Below, one piece after another: positions 5,810 to 7,915 of a stretch of 7,915 bases of DNA. The notes under the pieces were generated by a model. That model searched no databases. It saw only the letters and a list, made by a program, of their open reading frames with translations, and was not told where the DNA came from. Within the stretch, counting starts at the first letter, position 1. Each line of letters starts with the position of its first letter. The translations under genes and the position numbers were made by a program. The DNA is from an uncultured Intestinimonas sp. (GTDB lineage Bacteria; Bacillota_A; Clostridia; Oscillospirales; Oscillospiraceae): NCBI GenBank assembly GCA_958435885.1, contig CAUBHZ010000065.1, forward strand, positions 1 to 7,915, in the 5' to 3' direction.

Positions 5810-6009
5810 TCAGGATGAAAACAGCGTAACCGTAGCGGACACCTTTCTCAACGCGGCTTGGGACAAGAGGCGTGATCAGATGCTTCCGTACTGCTGCGGT
5901 GGGAAGCGCCTCTGAGGCGGACCTTATGCCAATCAGACGACCTGACCGCCCCAAGGCGGGGTCAATTGCCCCAGTTTGTACGGATAGTACAAGCTGGGGC
6001 AGTTTTTTT
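5810..6009 (+). ncRNA. Candidate structured non-coding RNA or leader (unidentified)
   Basis: I recognise no gene in the roughly 430 bases between the tRNA-Pro terminator and jetA, but the middle 200 are rich in self-complementarity and end in a strong forward terminator. Pairings seen are: an ACGC/CTTG hairpin with a GGA loop (5851-5873); GCTTCC (5882-5887) with GGAAGC (5902-5907) around an inner ACTG/CGGT stem; AGAGGCG (5866-5872) with CGCCTCT (5907-5913), which competes with CGCCT/AGGCG (5907-5919); CCGCC/GGCGG (5946-5959); and TCAGG (5810-5814) with CCTGA (5941-5945), which could close the domain. Since the tRNA already has a terminator, the second one implies a transcript starting between them. 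The only promoter-like element noted is TTGATA at 5763-5768, without a convincing -10. The 5' boundary is a guess, and no known RNA family was recognised. Confidence 0.35.
5968..6009 (+). terminator. Strong intrinsic terminator (or attenuator) upstream of jetA
   Basis: GCCCCAGTTTGTAC (5968-5981) pairs with GTACAAGCTGGGGC (5987-6000), 14 bp with one U-G pair and a GGATA loop, followed by AGTTTTTTTG. Only the forward orientation has a T-tract. It lies 180 bases before jetA and 213 bases after the end of the tRNA terminator, so it must end a separate small transcript or attenuate one running into jetA. Confidence 0.9.
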
Positions 6010-6131
6010 GCACTGCTGGGGGAGTGGTCCCTATTTGCAAACAAGCGATAGGTACTTTTTACAAAACGGGGATCAAATATTTATCTTTTCTGACGACTTT
6101 TTTCATGAGAAAGGCAAAATCCTTTTTATCG

Positions 6132-6160
6132 TACCGTGAACATGGTAAACTGATTATAAA
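6132..6160 (+). promoter_or_regulatory. Candidate jetA promoter with palindromic operator-like site
   Basis: TATAAA (6155-6160) is a plausible -10 element 29 bases before jetA, in an AT-rich stretch. No good -35 hexamer exists at the right distance; instead that place holds an imperfect palindrome, TACCGTG-AA-CATGGTA (6132-6147, one G/T mismatch). A weak promoter dependent on or blocked by a DNA-binding protein is a reasonable but unproven reading. Confidence 0.35.
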
Positions 6161-6189
6161 CAGTAGCATCGCAAAAGGGTGGAGATTCC

Positions 6190-7629
6190 ATGAAGCTGTT
6201 TCAAAGAATCCCGGCGAGTTTCTTTTCCATCTTGGCCTCCCCGAACCGGGAAATCTACTGGGCTGCGCTGGTCACGCTGCATCACCTTTTGGAATACGAG
6301 CTGAATATTCCGGTAGAGGATTACTGTATAGCGCTGGGCGATAAGCTTTCGGACATGGAGCTGACGGCGGAGGATACACTGGACGAGGAGGAACAGCGTT
6401 TGATCCGGCAGCCCAACGGAAAGGTCCGATGGATCGTCCACCGGCTCAAGCGCGCTGGGTGGCTTGATACAGAGTACCGCGACGGTACCTTTGAGGAGGT
6501 AATTGCACCACGCGATTACGCGGATAAGGTGATCCGACTGCTGCTGGAGCTGGAGAGTGCTGGGAACAAGGAATATAACTCCCTGGTATTTTCCACCTAC
6601 AGTGGGCTGAAGCAGGCTTATGAAGAGAAATCCGATCGAATGTATGAGGCGCTGCTGACAGCCCGACGAAATACGACGGAGCTTTTGCAGGATTTGAAGA
6701 GTCTGTACCACAATATCCGGTATTATCATCAGATTATAGGTCGGGCCATGGATGTCAACCAGCTGCTGCACGACTACTATGATGAATACAAAAGTATGCT
6801 GGACAGGATCTATCATCCCATCAAAACGATGGATTCCCTGCCTCACTATCGGCAGCCGATTCTGGATATCCTCAATGCCTTGCTGGCAGATGATGCGCTC
6901 ATGGAGCGTGCCGCCGGTCGAATGGCGCAGCTTCATCCGGATGAGGAGCCGGCCCAGGCCCGCCGCGCCCTGGAACACTGTGTGCAGGAGCTTTTGAGCA
7001 GTTACTCCAATGTGGAAGAAATCTTGCGGCAGATAGACCGGAAGCACAGGGCCTATACGCGGGAGTCGGTGGATAGTATCAAGTACCGCATGTCCGCGGA
7101 TCACAGTATCGCCGGGAAGCTGACAGAGCTCTTGCGTGCGCTGTCGGAAGCAGTGCCGGGACGGCGCCGGGAGGAAATGCTGGAATGGATGCGAAGGGGC
7201 ATCCAATGCGAGAATCAGGTTTTTGCCGATGGGGCCTCCTTATGGCACCCCACGGCCCGCAGCCGGAGGACGGGGGCGCCGGACCGAAAAGTGGAAGATC
7301 CGTCTCCCGAGGAGGAGAGAGAGCTGATACAAGCCTTCCGTGCCGACCAGAGCAGGCGGTACTCTGCTGCGAGGGCGTGGCAATACATCGAAAGCATGAT
7401 GGACGAGCGGGATGAAATATCCAGTGACGATCTGGTGTTGGAGAAGGATGACCAATTTGTCTGGTTGCTGATTGCTTCCGTGCGGTCTACGGATCGGAGC
7501 GCACCATATTCGCTGGAGTTTCTGCAGGGAGACACTGAAATCAATGGATATCGGGTCCCACGCATGAAGATCTGCCGTAAGGCGCATACCAAACCGGCGG
7601 GAAAGGAAAACACTTATGTGGATGGATGA
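6190..7629 (+). CDS. jetA: Wadjet anti-plasmid system protein JetA-like (kleisin / MukF-like subunit)
   Basis: The 479-residue protein resembles the JetA family formerly called DUF5716, a kleisin-like subunit of Wadjet, an SMC complex related to MukBEF that recognises and cuts incoming circular plasmid DNA. An N-terminal winged-helix-like region (about 1-110) includes NGKVRWIVHRLKRAGWLDTE and a short beta-like segment. A long charged helical region follows (about 110-340), then an acidic, probably flexible linker near 365-385 (PSPEEERE) and a C-terminal domain. The helical composition and lack of catalytic motifs fit a structural bridge between SMC heads. The ATG at 6190 has GGTGGAG 5 bases upstream. 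The next gene, JetB-like, overlaps its last 14 bases, which strongly supports the call. A sample 60-base stretch has about 50% GC against about 67% in the second hydrolase. Recognition is from memory of the family; the Wadjet subtype is not settled. Confidence 0.82.
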   Translation: MKLFQRIPASFFSILASPNREIYWAALVTLHHLLEYELNIPVEDYCIALGDKLSDMELTAEDTLDEEEQRLIRQPNGKVRWIVHRLKRAGWLDTEYRDGTFEEVIAPRDYADKVIRLLLELESAGNKEYNSLVFSTYSGLKQAYEEKSDRMYEALLTARRNTTELLQDLKSLYHNIRYYHQIIGRAMDVNQLLHDYYDEYKSMLDRIYHPIKTMDSLPHYRQPILDILNALLADDALMERAAGRMAQLHPDEEPAQARRALEHCVQELLSSYSNVEEILRQIDRKHRAYTRESVDSIKYRMSADHSIAGKLTELLRALSEAVPGRRREEMLEWMRRGIQCENQVFADGASLWHPTARSRRTGAPDRKVEDPSPEEERELIQAFRADQSRRYSAARAWQYIESMMDERDEISSDDLVLEKDDQFVWLLIASVRSTDRSAPYSLEFLQGDTEINGYRVPRMKICRKAHTKPAGKENTYVDG

Positions 7630-7915
7630 ATACGAAGCCTTGAACGCGACGGAAAAAGCGGATTTCCGCCGTCTGGTCAATGCGCTGCTCTCCCGCACCT
7701 ATCTTTTGCGGAACATCTACGATGACCAGAAAAAGATGATGGATCTCAACGGTGATTACCGGACGGCACGGCGGTTTTTCTCGATTCTGCAGGGATATTT
7801 CGCTCTTGCGGGATGGGATCTGTACCGGGACGACGAGTATGGGGTCCTTTACCTGCGCAATCAGTTGGGAAGCAACCGGGTCAGGTTCGGTGCATTCACC
7901 ACGATGTTTCTGTAC
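7616..7915 (+). CDS. jetB: Wadjet protein JetB-like (DUF4194, MukE-like), 3' end outside window
   Basis: The frame is open from ATG 7616 to the window edge, giving the first 100 residues (MWMDEYEALNATEKADF...FTTMFLY). It resembles JetB (DUF4194), the MukE/KITE-like winged-helix subunit that binds the kleisin JetA in the Wadjet complex. Family-like features are the N-terminal helix ADFRRLVNALLSRTYLLRN (about 15-33), the DYRTARRFFSILQGYFALAGWDLYRDDEYGVLYLRN stretch (about 47-82) that forms the first winged-helix unit, and the start of a following helix. Full-length members are about 200 residues, so roughly half is present. The start overlaps jetA by 14 bases in another frame; AAAGGA at 7602-7607, 8 bases upstream, serves as ribosome site. 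ATG 7622 is a possible alternative. The gene should be followed by jetC (SMC-like ATPase) and jetD (Toprim-type nuclease). Confidence 0.8.
   Translation, partial: MWMDEYEALNATEKADFRRLVNALLSRTYLLRNIYDDQKKMMDLNGDYRTARRFFSILQGYFALAGWDLYRDDEYGVLYLRNQLGSNRVRFGAFTTMFLY

Noticed and set aside
5850..5960. Possible 6S or signal-recognition-particle RNA
   Set aside because: No long closing stem with a central bubble and no conserved SRP loop sequence could be found.
5745..6044. Reverse-strand open frame across the pre-jetA segment, and a forward one at 5655-5915
   Set aside because: Neither has a ribosome site or a recognisable domain; the forward one starts inside the tRNA, and the reverse one crosses a terminator stem.
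1..7915. CRISPR array, insertion sequence or attachment-site repeats
   Set aside because: No regularly spaced direct repeats, transposase or integrase, and no second copy of the tRNA 3' end within the window.

Overview
The window looks like chromosomal DNA from a GC-rich Firmicute, most likely a gut clostridium of the Oscillospiraceae/Ruminococcaceae type. This placement is inferred from the der-plsY-gpsA cluster, a Gram-positive HPr kinase/phosphorylase, a four-cysteine zinc-type ribosomal protein L28, strong Shine-Dalgarno sites and several GTG/TTG starts. No species can be assigned from the sequence alone.

Layout. (1) 1-2118, forward: the 3' end of der (ribosome-assembly GTPase), then plsY and gpsA, two consecutive steps of phospholipid synthesis (GpsA makes glycerol-3-phosphate, PlsY acylates it), closed by an intrinsic terminator. 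(2) 2141-2465, reverse: a single-gene rpmB unit with its own extended -10 promoter and a hairpin that can terminate in both directions. (3) 2508-5543, forward: hprK from a good sigma-A-type promoter, followed closely by two different nucleoside hydrolases; this looks like one operon joining the carbon-status sensor kinase with nucleoside/ribose salvage, ended by a compound hairpin. (4) 5564-5755: a tRNA-Pro(GGG) gene with a strong promoter and its own terminator. (5) 5756-6189: about 430 bases without a recognisable gene, containing nested complementary segments and a second strong forward terminator (5968-6009), so either a small structured RNA or an attenuated leader. (6) 6190-7915 (open at the right edge): two overlapping genes that I recognise as jetA and jetB of a Wadjet-type (SMC/MukBEF-like) anti-plasmid defence system; jetC and jetD would be expected just beyond the window.

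The left 5.7 kb is housekeeping. The most interesting part is the right end: a defence operon starting downstream of a tRNA gene, with lower GC than most of the housekeeping genes, and separated from it by an unexplained terminator-ended segment. plsY has a similarly low GC, so composition alone does not prove transfer.
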